Shown here: positions 12,264-34,225 of the stretch, piece after piece
How positions within the stretch are numbered: the stretch's first letter is position 1
Layout: each line of letters starts with the position of its first letter
Assembly (NCBI RefSeq): GCF_040807025.1
Contig: NC_090952.1
Coordinates: forward strand, 13,885,068-13,949,067
Length of the DNA: 64,000 nucleotides
Origin: Struthio camelus
Lineage: Eukaryota > Chordata > Aves > Struthioniformes > Struthionidae
Reading direction: 5' to 3'
Program-made: the position numbers and the translations under genes
Notes under the pieces: model-generated
Told to the model about the DNA's origin: nothing
Database searches by the model: none
Seen by the model: the letters and a program-made list of their open reading frames with translations, nothing else

Positions 12264-13820
12264 AGACAGCAAGATAAAATAAAACGATGCTAGCTTACTG
12301 TGAATTTCAATAGAGAATTCTACAACATCATAATGATACCATTGTTGTCTTGCCATGACATCATAAAATAGCAGGGTTTCCTAGCAAAATGAAGCAGTAA
12401 CAAAAATTGCTGAATTGAAGTTGTTGTTTTCAATTTATAGAGCTACAGATTTTTTTGACTCAATAGTCAAAGAGTAAATAAAACTTAATTTGAATTTAAC
12501 ATATAATGATAGGACAGTGCTGTATTCAATTGAGTCTAGTAGTGGGTCCACAATACGGACATTTGTGGTGTTAGGAAGAGTGACACATTCAGTCCTGAAG
12601 TTTTCCAGCAAATGCAGAAGTGTTTGTACGGTCTTTACTTAACGTCATGTAGACGCTAACTGTAAAGAAACATGATCCAAAGCGTTTAAGCTACCTAAAC
12701 TGTTGGTTCACGAAAATGCAAAGTGCAGCTGCAGTTACACTAGAGTATCAGGCATCTGCTATTTGCAAGAAGCATATGCCAGGAAAAGAGTAAGGTAGTC
12801 TAAAAAGCAGTGAAAGGCTTGGAAAGAAGGAGGAAGAGGAGAATTCATCCAATCATCCACTTTTTCAAGTGGTAAAGAAACATATAACAAAACCAGGATG
12901 ACAAATTCTGCAGGAAAAGCAGAAAGAAGAAAGAAATGAAAGCTAATAGACAAGGACTTGACGTTTACCTCCCTCCTAGGGACAGGAGGTATGCCTTTTC
13001 ACTACAGTAATGCAACGCCTCAGTAAATAGAATCCTTTTCATTGCTGCTTTAGAGCAGAAGATGTAATGATTGTCACTTCCTAGCACAAGATGCGATTCA
13101 GGGCTAACCTGTTAGCAGAAATGAGCTAGAGGTACAGTAACTGACAAGAAGCAACACTGAACCGCCTCTATTTCCCACCATTATATGCTCTCTAGGGAAG
13201 AAAAGCTATAGGCCATCCACTTTCCAAAGCAAGGAGGAAGGTAGCAAATATCTCAACTAGTAGTATTAATTACAAGATAGACTGTTCTTTGCTATGTAAT
13301 TTAAGGAACAGTCTAGTTTGAAATTCAGGAGACAGCAATGAAAGTGAAAGGCAACTCCAGATTTGCCAGACCATCCTCCTGCCAGGCTCAGCAAGTAGAA
13401 GATGCTCTTGCTTAACACACTCGCATGTTTTTAGGCCTCCAATAGCCACTCCCCAGCCTCAGTGGATAATCTGTTCTTGAGATACAGCACAAGAGAGTAT
13501 TGCCATAGATAAAGATAGGAAACTTTAAGAAGTGGTAATGCAGTATATATTTCAAATATCAAGAAGCTAATGCAGTGTATATTTCAAAGACTAATTACTC
13601 CAAAGCATTAGGAGTCAAAGAAAATCTGTCAAAGCATATCTTTCTTCAGATGAGAAAATGCTATATCAACAGGGACCAGTTCATATTTTTAAACTGTTTA
13701 ATCATTTATACTGAACCTATCTAACAAGAAATCTGGTAATTAATACCAAGTTATGATATTTATACCAGCTAACAGCTGTAAAACTTTTAACTAATTGCTT
13801 CTGGCACAGATTACACACAT
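12264..13820. other. Spacer upstream of the HSF gene, no gene recognised
   Basis: AT-rich DNA without CpG enrichment that should contain the HSF promoter and any 5' non-coding exon. An imperfect local duplication of an element like AATGCAGTATATATTTCAAA occurs at about 13537-13590. Confidence 0.45.
13537..13590. repeat. Imperfect tandem duplication (about 30 bp)
   Basis: TAATGCAGTATATATTTCAAA is followed about 30 bases later by TAATGCAGTGTATATTTCAAA. One substitution separates the two cores. Confidence 0.7.
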
Positions 13821-13837
13821 CGTACAAGAAGAAACAG

Positions 13838-13843
13838 TTTATT
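13838..13843 (-). other. TMEM185A polyadenylation signal
   Basis: AATAAA on the minus strand (TTTATT on plus), about 940 bases after the stop codon. It is the first canonical hexamer I found in the 3' UTR. Confidence 0.55.
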
Positions 13844-14779
13844 AAACAGCTGAAACAATAGGAGAATGGTGTATGTGTTGCTTAAGGGAAGTTAGAACAT
13901 GAAGCTTGAAAAGCAACGCTTAGCCCCCTCCCAGCCCCCCCCAGTGCAAAAGTTGAAATATTTACATAATAATTTACATAGCTAACTCAAAAAAATAATG
14001 TAAGCTGTTATACATTCTATTTCAAGAAAAAGCTTTCAAGTCTTGCCTGAGAAGCGCAACACTCCTGTGCCTCTGTAGTTAAGATAATGATTGTGGCTGA
14101 ACAGGAAAAAAAAGTGAAGAGATACTACACTAACACATACCCACAGAACTCGAAACTTGAAAATCAAGTGTACATTTAAGACCTGAAAGACATCTGCAAT
14201 AGCATAGGCATTTCATACAGGCTTTTTAAAAAAATACTTTTACACAATATTTATACTGTACAGACTAGACTTTTAAACAGAATATATTACACTGCTAAAA
14301 TGTTCATATAAATACTATACAGCCAAGTGTGTAATCAATCCATTGGGAAGGTTCACAAATTAGACAGCCATTTCTCTCTACGGGGAACTGTCACAATGCT
14401 CAGAAAACTTGAGGAACAATGAGTCTCACCTGCCAGAGACTATGTTACAAAACCAGAAGTCTTCAACACTCTGTTCAGTACAAACGATGTCCCCATCTCT
14501 GGATTAGCATTTTTAAGATTAATGATTTCATGGGATACGTTTTTGTATGAAGTTTGTTTCCATCTGTGAACCTTACTGGAACTAGTGTTCCCACTCTGAT
14601 TTGCTTCCATACAATTTTACACAGACATGTAAAGCTCTCAAATTATATTAAAAATCTCCGATTTCTATAATACAAGCCACTGATTCACAAATACCTACTT
14701 TAAGTAATCAGGACAAGGCATGAGATGAAATACATTTGTCTGCTGATTCCCAGTTCCAGTGAAATAAGCTGTTGTCATC

Positions 14780-25536
<10,757 letters not shown>

Positions 25537-25587
25537 GGCGGCTCCACCTTCCCCTCAGCCGCTCTACAAGGCGCGCATGGCGCAGCC

Positions 25588-25635
25588 CCGCCGCCGCCGC
25601 CAGAGACGGGCCTCCTCGCCGCCGCCGCCGCCGCC
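25588..25635 (-). repeat. GGC trinucleotide repeats in TMEM185A 5' region
   Basis: On the transcribed strand there are two short GGC arrays, about 4.7 units (25588-25601) and six units (25618-25635), located 50-100 bases upstream of the ATG. In human, the CpG island of this gene carries the GCC-type array whose expansion forms the fragile site FRAXF. The arrays here are short, probably stable, and in an equivalent place. Confidence 0.8.
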
Positions 25636-25660
25636 GGAACCGGGCAGCGCCGCCCGCTCC

Positions 25661-25670
25661 GCGCATGCGC
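25661..25670. promoter_or_regulatory. NRF1 palindrome
   Basis: GCGCATGCGC, the core of the NRF1 consensus, lies about 125 bases upstream of the TMEM185A start codon within the CpG island. Confidence 0.6.
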
Positions 25671-26049
25671 GCCGCCCGCAGCGCCCCTCGCGCAGCCTTC
25701 CCTCTGCCGGGAAACGCCTGCCCCCCTCCTGCCCGGCCTCGCGGGTCGGCACCGCGCATGCTCGCGCCGGCGCAGGCGCACTGCGCGAAAGGCCGGCCTG
25801 AGGCGGCGGTGCGCGCGGGCCCAGCTGCTGAGGGCGCCGCGGCGGCTGCGCGGGATTGCGCGGTGGGAGGCGGTGCGGGCGCGGAGGGGCGCCGGGGCCC
25901 CACGCCGGGCAGCCCGGAAGCGTTGCGACAGTGCGTGGTTGGTACTTCGTTTTTAGCGAAAGGTGTTACCATCCGTTGCCGATTGAAAAACACTTCAAAG
26001 ACACGTTAAAAAAAAAAACAAAAAGAAAAATCAGTTAACTTGGTATATG

Positions 26050-29000
26050 GTGTTTTAGGGAGGCGGTTGTGGTCTTTCTGAGCTTATGTTTAAAGCCTTT
26101 GTGATGGGCCATTGCAATTCTGCCCCCTTTACTGGAAAAAAAGAGCATACAAGGCATCCAGCTTTATGGTAAAAAAAAAAGCAGTGTTTCTGTACTTTCT
26201 TGACTCCCGCTTGTGTTTAGTTTGCGCCTTGGAAAGCCTGTGGGCCGTTGCTGGCCGCTCAGGTCCGGACCCGCGTCAAGGGGCTCGCCGCAGAGGCGTG
26301 CGGCAGCATCCGCTCCTTGACCCCCCGGTCGCCTCGAGAACATTCCTCTTAGGGTCTGCTATTTCCTTTTAGATTTGTGATTGGATTTCACAGGTTGAGC
26401 GCAGAGCGTGGTTATTTAAAACACACGGCTGTAGACAATCTCTTCCGAGTTTGTTCAAAATGCAGTGTTTGTTACCCATTCACTTGTGCTTTAGCTCACA
26501 CCGGAGTAAGCTTATGTTGTCTTGTGTTCAGGTGTTAACAGTTTAAGTCCTGGTCGACCGCTCCCTGAGTGGTGAGTGAAGCCGGGCCCTAAGGGTCTGG
26601 AGGCAGGTCTTCTCTGTGATTCTGCCAGGTGATTTCTGGTGCAGTTTGTGACTTGGCAGCTGTCAAAGCATTTTTATAGCATGAAATCATATATTAACTG
26701 GACAGATATGTCATGAGTGTCTGGTTGTCTTCAGATACCTTCCCACTGAGTGACAGTGGTATTTAGCCATCATTGTGTTGAACAAGCTAGTCTTGCATTA
26801 AAATGAAGTATGAGCAAATGCTGCTGGAAGAGAAGGTACCACAGAAAGTAAGAAGGAAGGAGATGCAGGAAGTGATTTTGGAGGTAGGTATGCTACCTGC
26901 ATTGGGCTTAGCTCCTGGGTGGTAGGAGTAGTGGTAGCTATAGACAAGTCTTGGGCACATTTTCATCTTTGCACTCTCATCAGAGTAATGCCTAGCGATG
27001 TGCCCCTCTCAAATCACCCTTTCCTCAGGTGATACTTGTTTGCGTATTCATATTGGAAACATTCATTTTACTATACATGTCCTACTGCTTTTCAGGACTC
27101 TTCCTCTCTGTTGTCTACATGTAATGCTTATTTAAATTTATCTCCAGGAAAATTTCTAGGAAACCTCTAAGTGTTATTTCAGAGGTAGAGGAAAGAGGTT
27201 GACTTCTGAGGTTTTTGAGCACTACCCAGCAAGTTGCTTGAAGAACTGAAAAAAGTTGTTATCTGCTATTTGCCCTTATGTCCTGAACCATGGACTGTAT
27301 ATGTGCCCAGTGGAGTACAAGAGTAACATGGAGAAGAGGGCAGTTTATTGCCAGTGTTCTTTTCAGCTGCATTGTTATCGGTAGCTCCCTTCTGTGGACG
27401 TGGTTTCAAGAGCTTTGTTATGGCTTATTACTGGAGAACAGTTGCTTCTGTAATACGTTTCCTTGTTACTGCAGATAGGAATCAATGTGTACAGCGGGGG
27501 TGAAAAAAGCAAATTGAGTTTAAAAAAAAAAAGTGGAAGGAGTCCATTCTAAAAAGGTTGAGAACTACTGTCATTGTATATTCTGGAGTTAGATCTTTTA
27601 AATTTTCCTGCATCAGAATAAATGTTGAAAACCGTTAAGAAAAAAAGCTTCAAAGGTGATTAAATATTCAGGGAAAAAAATATCGTAAGGACTTGAGTCT
27701 ATTCCAAAGATGCTGAGATCGCTTCATTGTGTTATGTAAGTACCTTCATGAACAGAAAATATGAGGTACTAAGAAGCTCTTCAATCTAGGCAGGAAAGAC
27801 ATAACAAGACTCAAGACTGAGAACTTAAGCTAAACAAATTCTGGTTAGAAAGGAGTGTTGTTTTGGTTTTGTTTTGTGTGGTTCCCCTCCCCCCCCCAAG
27901 TAATTAGCTGTTGGGAACAAATGACCCAGAGAAACAGGAGATTTTTCATTTCTTTAAATGATGTCTGGATGCTTTTCTGGAAGATGTATTCCGTGATTAA
28001 TCAAGTCAATGGGCTTGACAGTAACATGGGTTATGAAAGTATATAGCAGATCAGAATAGATTATATGATGACTCTTTATCAGGATAGATTATCTGATGAT
28101 TCTTTCTGAATTTAAAATCCTTCTCCTTACTAATTAAGATTACATTGCAAATGAAATACTAATAAAAGAGAAATTAAATCTCGAGCTCTAGCTTCTGCAG
28201 GAAGCTGAAGAAAGAAATGGAAAGTAAATGATCTAAGTCTTCATCCAGTGCTAACAGGACAGCTAATTCATACCAGCTAGGAATCTAGGCCTATGTGCAA
28301 TGTGATGATTTATTAAAAGCCAGAACTACATATAGCACTTGAAAGCATTCGTCGGCTAATACTAATCTACTCAAAGATGTGCTTCATCTGGAAATATTCA
28401 CTGGCAAATTGTAGACGCTATTTTATCCTTGTTGGCAACAACACAAATACATGACAGGCTTCCACACCAGGAGGCCTAGCTTTCTGCATAATATATTCAA
28501 CTCTGATAAGGCAAGGGTATGTCAAAGGGTATGAGAATGCAAGGACATGTCAGTGCAAATAATGGCAGTGGGGAGGATGTGTTAGAAGACTGGTCAGCAA
28601 TCAAGATGAGAGAGTATAAGTGTAAAAATGTAACAGAAGAAAGAACAGGATGATCTCCACAGACTGATGAGGTGAAGAGTGTCAGTATGGTAGGACCTGT
28701 GGGCAAGGCAGTACACCATTTTCTAAGGAACCAAAGAACTACCAGGACTGTCCCAGTAGTGATCTAAATCAAAAGATTTAAAAAATTGAAAATTAGAGCT
28801 TTGTTCTTCATTGTACTTTTCCAGAAGTTGAGCCTTGCTGGTTTGGAAAAGAGAACAATTATAGCATAATATATTTATTCAGATAAAATATATCTACTGC
28901 AACACATAAAGAAGCTACCAGACAAGACATTACCTGTGGGCATTATCTTCAGCCAGATGCAATCATAAAACAAAGGCAAAATAATATTAACTAGAAATTA

Positions 29001-29459
29001 TCTCAACTCGAGAACTGTTAATAATTTAGAAGTTTAATAAAACAGCATGCTGATCCTAAGAATATTCATGAAGGGCTGTAGGAGTAAATCAAGAAAGATT
29101 TCTTCTGCAGTTATAACATTTGGCTGACTGCCCAGGCAGTAAATAGTTCCCACAAAGGATAAAGAACTAGAAAAGAAATCCTGAGCTACAGAAAACATGA
29201 TAGAGAGAAAGCTTTAAAAAAGAAAGGTAACTATAGAGAAGGAAAACAGCTCTTTTGGATCCAGCCTATGGGTGCTCCAGCTGAGAAAAGCTCCACTCAC
29301 TTCGTGTGCTTTTTCCCTAAAGAAACTTATAGCAAGTTTAATCCTCTCTAAGATGGCAAACTTCTCCCCTTCTTTCCTCCCGAGGAAAGTTTAAGATCTG
29401 ACTGCTTAGCAGCTGCTTTCAGATCTGACAAACACGCTGGGTGACATTTTTCTGTCTGT
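26050..29459. other. Upstream flank of TMEM185A, no gene recognised
   Basis: AT-rich DNA with only short chance frames. An imperfect tandem duplication of a word like AGATTATATGATGACTCTTT lies at about 28050-28105. A donor-like GGAG/GTAGGT near 26884 is not supported by any coding frame. Confidence 0.45.
28050..28105. repeat. Imperfect tandem duplication (about 31 bp)
   Basis: ATCAGAATAGATTATATGATGACTCTTT is repeated directly with a few substitutions. Confidence 0.7.
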
Positions 29460-29800
29460 AAAATACCAGTGTTCTCCCAGCAAGCAACAGAGCCAGGCTC
29501 AGTGGGGGAGCAGCAGGCGCAGGAGCGATGGCAGAGGGCAGAGCGCTGTCTGCCAGGAGGGTAACACAGGCTAGACTGCGATGGAGAGGAAGCCTATGGG
29601 CCCCAGTAGGATATGGGGGGGCCTGGCAGTCTCTGGAGTCTGCATGACCCTCTGGTACATCTCCAGGGATGTGAACAGCAACCGTGTCTGAGCATGGCTG
29701 CGCTGCTGCCAAGCCTAGGGCTCACAGGTGCTGCCAGTCCGGGGCAGTTGCGCCCTGGGGAATCACTGCTTTGCACTGCCCTGCCAAAAGTCTGGCAGCG
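29460..29800. other. GC-rich patch in the gene-poor interval
   Basis: About 340 bases of clearly higher GC than the surrounding AT-rich DNA, with open frames on both strands (a 97-codon minus frame and a 73-codon plus frame). Neither frame resembles a known protein and CpG density is modest. It may be a non-coding exon, an enhancer or an old insertion; I cannot decide. Confidence 0.35.
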
Positions 29801-30561
29801 GGCAACTGTAAGCAGTTTATCTACAAACTTTTAGCCAAATGAAGTATGTTTGTTTCCTCCTGCTTGACTGGTAAGTTGCTCTAAGTGGCTTCTAACTAAC
29901 TCCTGCGGTCTTCTAAAAAACTTGTTTTATTTGCAGCTGGGAAGTTTATATTATAAAGTATGGTAACTCCCGGTCTGCAGAACTGCCATGGAATTTTAGA
30001 TGCAAAGGACGTGGCGCGAAGCAGTTTGTGATGTGGCTGGTGCAGGATACGTGCTCATTTCAGTTCTGCCTTCTAAAAACTAAGACCAAAATGATGCAGA
30101 TGGCAGTGGTGTCAAGGCAGTGGGCTCTGGTGTCATCTCCATTCAACAGTTCATCCTCTGGCAAATCTAATAGCGTAGAAATAAAAGTGATTTATCTTCC
30201 TTATCTCAGCAATTCAGCCACATCTTCCCAAAGCCATGCAAAAGTTGATAGTGCTGTGAAAAAAACCCTGATAGTTTATAGTAACATCTGTATTAAAGTA
30301 GTGAGAAAACAACAGCAATGTTCCCTGCCCTCAGACAAGCCAAAAATAGTATTTTTTTTAATTATTCTAACTTGATTCCTCATATTTTATCATGACCTGT
30401 TTGCCCTTTTTTAGGCTGGTAGGAGATATGATATTTAAAAAAAGAGACATTTTTTGTCTCTTTATGGTTATATCCTATTTTTTCCCTTAAATTGTGCATT
30501 GGAGCTGTGACTTGCAGATAACAACATGAAACTCTTACTATATTGTTAGCTATGATAAAAT

Positions 30562-30612
30562 AAAATTCCTATTAAAAAATTTAAAAATTCCTATTAAAAA
30601 TTCCTATTAAAT
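30562..30612. repeat. ATTCCTATTAAA repeat, three copies
   Basis: Three near-identical copies of AAATTCCTATTAAA with A-rich spacers. A small AT-rich local array. Confidence 0.8.
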
Positions 30613-33600
30613 TCATGACTAAATTCACGTGAAAGATACCATTGCACTTGAAACAGTGATTCATGTAAGCACTAATTTGTCTGCCTGAAAACCACATTTT
30701 TCTTCTGTTTTCTGTGTACCAGCATATTTCCCCACAAACATAGATATATTAACCATTAACACCTGTATTTGCATAGCCGTACTAGTCTTGGTTACACCAG
30801 CAGCCTTTCCCGCACAACAAATGAAAAGTCACTGTGTCACAGAAGCGCATAGGAAATACCAGCTATGGCATTATTCCTGTGCAAACACATCCACTTGTAT
30901 GACGGTGTGCTCTATCAGGGTTCAATGCCTGGCATGGTCAAGCCCAGAATTAGAGGGCTGTCAGCTTGAAAGGCTCAGTTGAACCCAGCTGCCAAAAGAT
31001 TAAGGAGGAGGACTTACTCCATATGGATTCTGTAACTTCACAGCAGTTCCTTTAAGTTCACTTGGAAACGGCTGAGAAAGGTGCAAATCATGGGACACCT
31101 GTATTTTTGGGTGTGGGGGGGGACATACATGAGAACGCGTTTCTAGACAGCGAAGCAGCCGTAGGTGTGGTCGCTGAAGGATGCAGTAGTGTAGTTGCAC
31201 AAGAATCACCTTCTGTGATAATCTGATATAAAGCTGCAGGCAGAAGCCATGTTTGTCATTGCTGTTGAGGCATGTTTATCACGAACATGAAGGAAATAAG
31301 GATTGTATGCTTTGTCTTCTGAGAAAGGTTAGGTGAAAACAATGTATGTATACATGTCATCAGAGGTGTTTGCCCTAATGACCGAACTTGCTTTGCCTAC
31401 CAAAGGGAACCTCCACAACAGCTACCCAAGGAATAACAGTTGCCAGACTGCGTTTGCTGGATAGATAATGTGCACTCTGCTGGAATAATTCTAAATGCCC
31501 ATGCTGCTAGATATACGTATATAGTCTCACTGGTAGGTCTATCTGCTTAAATTACTTGAGCTACAGATTATTGTAGTGTTTAGTTTTCCACTTTTTAGAA
31601 AAGAAGGCCCTGACTGCTACTTTCTTAAGTTCTTGAATGAGGCTTACAGGAGAAGAGTCTCAGAAGTTTGTTTTGTTGGATCTGTTGTGTAACAGGCACA
31701 GGTGTGAACCTTTTAAGCAGAAAGTTACAGGTACCTAGAGTTGAAGGAATGGAAGTAGAAATATAAAACAGCTGTATGAGAAGCAGCCGTCCTTTCCAAG
31801 CTTGTTGTTTTTATTTGGAATTAGCTGCTGGCCTAGTCATTGTCCTGCCGTATCCTGTGGCTGAAAAAGGAAACACCACATCTGCCTATTTAATTGCACG
31901 TGTTAAAGGGGCCTGTGTGTGAGTAAATACGTAGCCGTTGCGTTCCTGTATACCTGAAGTGAATTTCTGTAGAGGAGATTGAAGGATATTCAAGAGGCTG
32001 GACGTTCTGAGAAAGGTCAAAGCTCACAGTGAGGATTAATCATGCCTTTTTTGATTCCTCATTGATCCTGAGCAAAAGCTTCACAATGAATTGTCTCCTC
32101 CACAAAGCATTGATCTACCTGGAATCTCCCGATGCAAAAAGTCACAATCGACTTTCTTCCTCAGCTTTACTGCTTTGACAAACAGTTTGTTCCAGAGGGC
32201 GGGCATGCCCTTGGGCGCTTCTGTGGGAAGAAGAATGATCACTTCATTTTGTATTCCTTTACTTAAAATGGTAACTGTGCAGGAAATACAAATATCTGGG
32301 TGCTACTGAACTGTTAGGATATAAGTTGTTCTTAGGGTCTGCAATGTCTTAAAGAAATTTACAAACTTTAATTTATTTATGCTCACAGTAAACCTCTAAC
32401 ACAGATGAATATAATGGGCAGATGATGAAAATGAGGCAGAAAAGCTCTGACAGGCTCCTTTATCAGCAAGTTTAAATTATGACATAAGGCTATAAACTGG
32501 CATGGCTAAGAAATAAGTGTGGGTTTTGTTCCACAAACTTTGTAAAAATCGCTAGTAAAAACACAGATGGGTATCAGAGTCTGCTGTCAGGGACAGAATG
32601 GTGATCCTAGTCCAAAGGGCTGCGGAGGAGCATACAAATCTTCTGGTTTCTCAACCATGCCATTTTACAATTTAAGGTACATCTTAACTGCAAGGCTAGC
32701 TCATGTGATTGGGATTTGCAAGCCTGTTCCAAGTTAGAGAGTTCTCATCACCACTCCATTCTAGTAGGGGTGTTGCTAGGTCTTGCAAAGATTTAGCCCA
32801 CCATTTTTGTTACTGTAGCAAGGCTCCTACTAAATTTTGAGAGCTTGTTTGTTCTGGGCAAACCAAGAACTTTCAGGGAAATTCTGCAGCACAATCAGCT
32901 CTGACAAAGTCCCTAGTGGTAGCCTTTTCTTATCGACCGGAGTTTGTTTAGTAAGTAAGTTTGGAACCTGACTTAATCCTAGTTTGAGGTCCCTTGCTGT
33001 GCTGTTTTCTATGGCTTGTCTTGGCATAACTTTTCTGTGATGCAAATAGTCAAACGTATTTTCTAAAAGATGACTTCTAAGGTTCTGAACATCCCATATA
33101 TTTAGAACCACCAGGGCTCCAGGATAAAACCATATAATGCATGCTAGAGGAATATGGGGAGAAATGTAGAGGTTTTAAGGGGTTGAAACAGGAAGAGTTA
33201 GGGAGAACAGCTAGAGGAAGAAGTGAGAGGAGACAAGTTAGGTCAGAGAGGAAGGATAGTAAGAAAACCATTTTTTTGCTTTACCTGTGTATTTATACCC
33301 TGTCCATTTAAAACTTGTTTATTCCTTTGATTTAACTGGGAGAAGAAAATATTGACCAAACGTCACTTACAGAACATAAAGACGGATTGTTACTGATGTA
33401 TGAGTATTTTGGGAAAGTGACAGGATCAATAATCTTTTTAACACATCAGGATTCAAAGACTGCTTGTTTAATACTAATGAGAAAGTTAACGTAAATATGG
33501 AGCGTTGTACAGATAGGCTGCAATTGGTCTCAGCTGTTCAGAGCACATGTATCTGTAACAGTTCAATATCCCCACCTATGGTAATTCAATCTGATCTGTC

Positions 33601-34209
33601 CCCTGCTTGTGTCCGCTGGAGATCACTTGCTTTCTGGAGCAGGTTAGAACTTCAGTTTCCATGCAATACCTGTATTTCTTTTCTTTTAATGTTCCCCAGA
33701 CATCGACTCATAGCCTGTTTTTTCATTCAGAACTTAAAACGTTCAGCTTCTCCTTCTCAATTTTCTTTCAATTTCTTCCTAATAAAACAAAATGAATTTC
33801 AGTAACACTAGAATCTGTTCTTATTCCCCGAGGGAAGTCACTTACATCGTGGCCATCCTCCTTATGTCCGAGGCAAAACTGGCTTTCCACTTTTACCTCT
33901 GAGGAACCTCTGCTGCTGTGTCCACACAGAGAGAAGATAGGTACTGCACTGGGAGTTATTAGCTGTTACTGTCACCTCCATATTGCTTGCAAGGAATGGC
34001 CTAAAACTGAGGGGTTCAGTCTCTGCCACTGAACAGTTTTGACTATCCCAACAGACTCTGTGAGTGTTTCATTGCTGACTTCTGCAATGGGAGAGGGGAC
34101 TTCAGTGCTTTATTTCTGCTTTTTTTGCAGTTGTAAAAAACAATTCATGTCCAATATGCAGTGGAATTGCAATGAAAAATAATGCATACATGCTAAGCAT
34201 TATTTATGA

Positions 34210-34225
34210 ATATATATATATATAT
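34210..34225. repeat. (AT)8 microsatellite
   Basis: About eight AT units in AT-rich intergenic DNA. Confidence 0.8.

Noticed and set aside
29419-29712. 97-codon minus-strand frame
   Set aside because: It lies in the GC-rich patch where open frames occur on both strands; no family features.
30028-30375. 115-codon plus-strand frame in the gene-poor interval
   Set aside because: No recognised similarity, promoter or splice context; length is within chance for 20 kb of AT-rich DNA.
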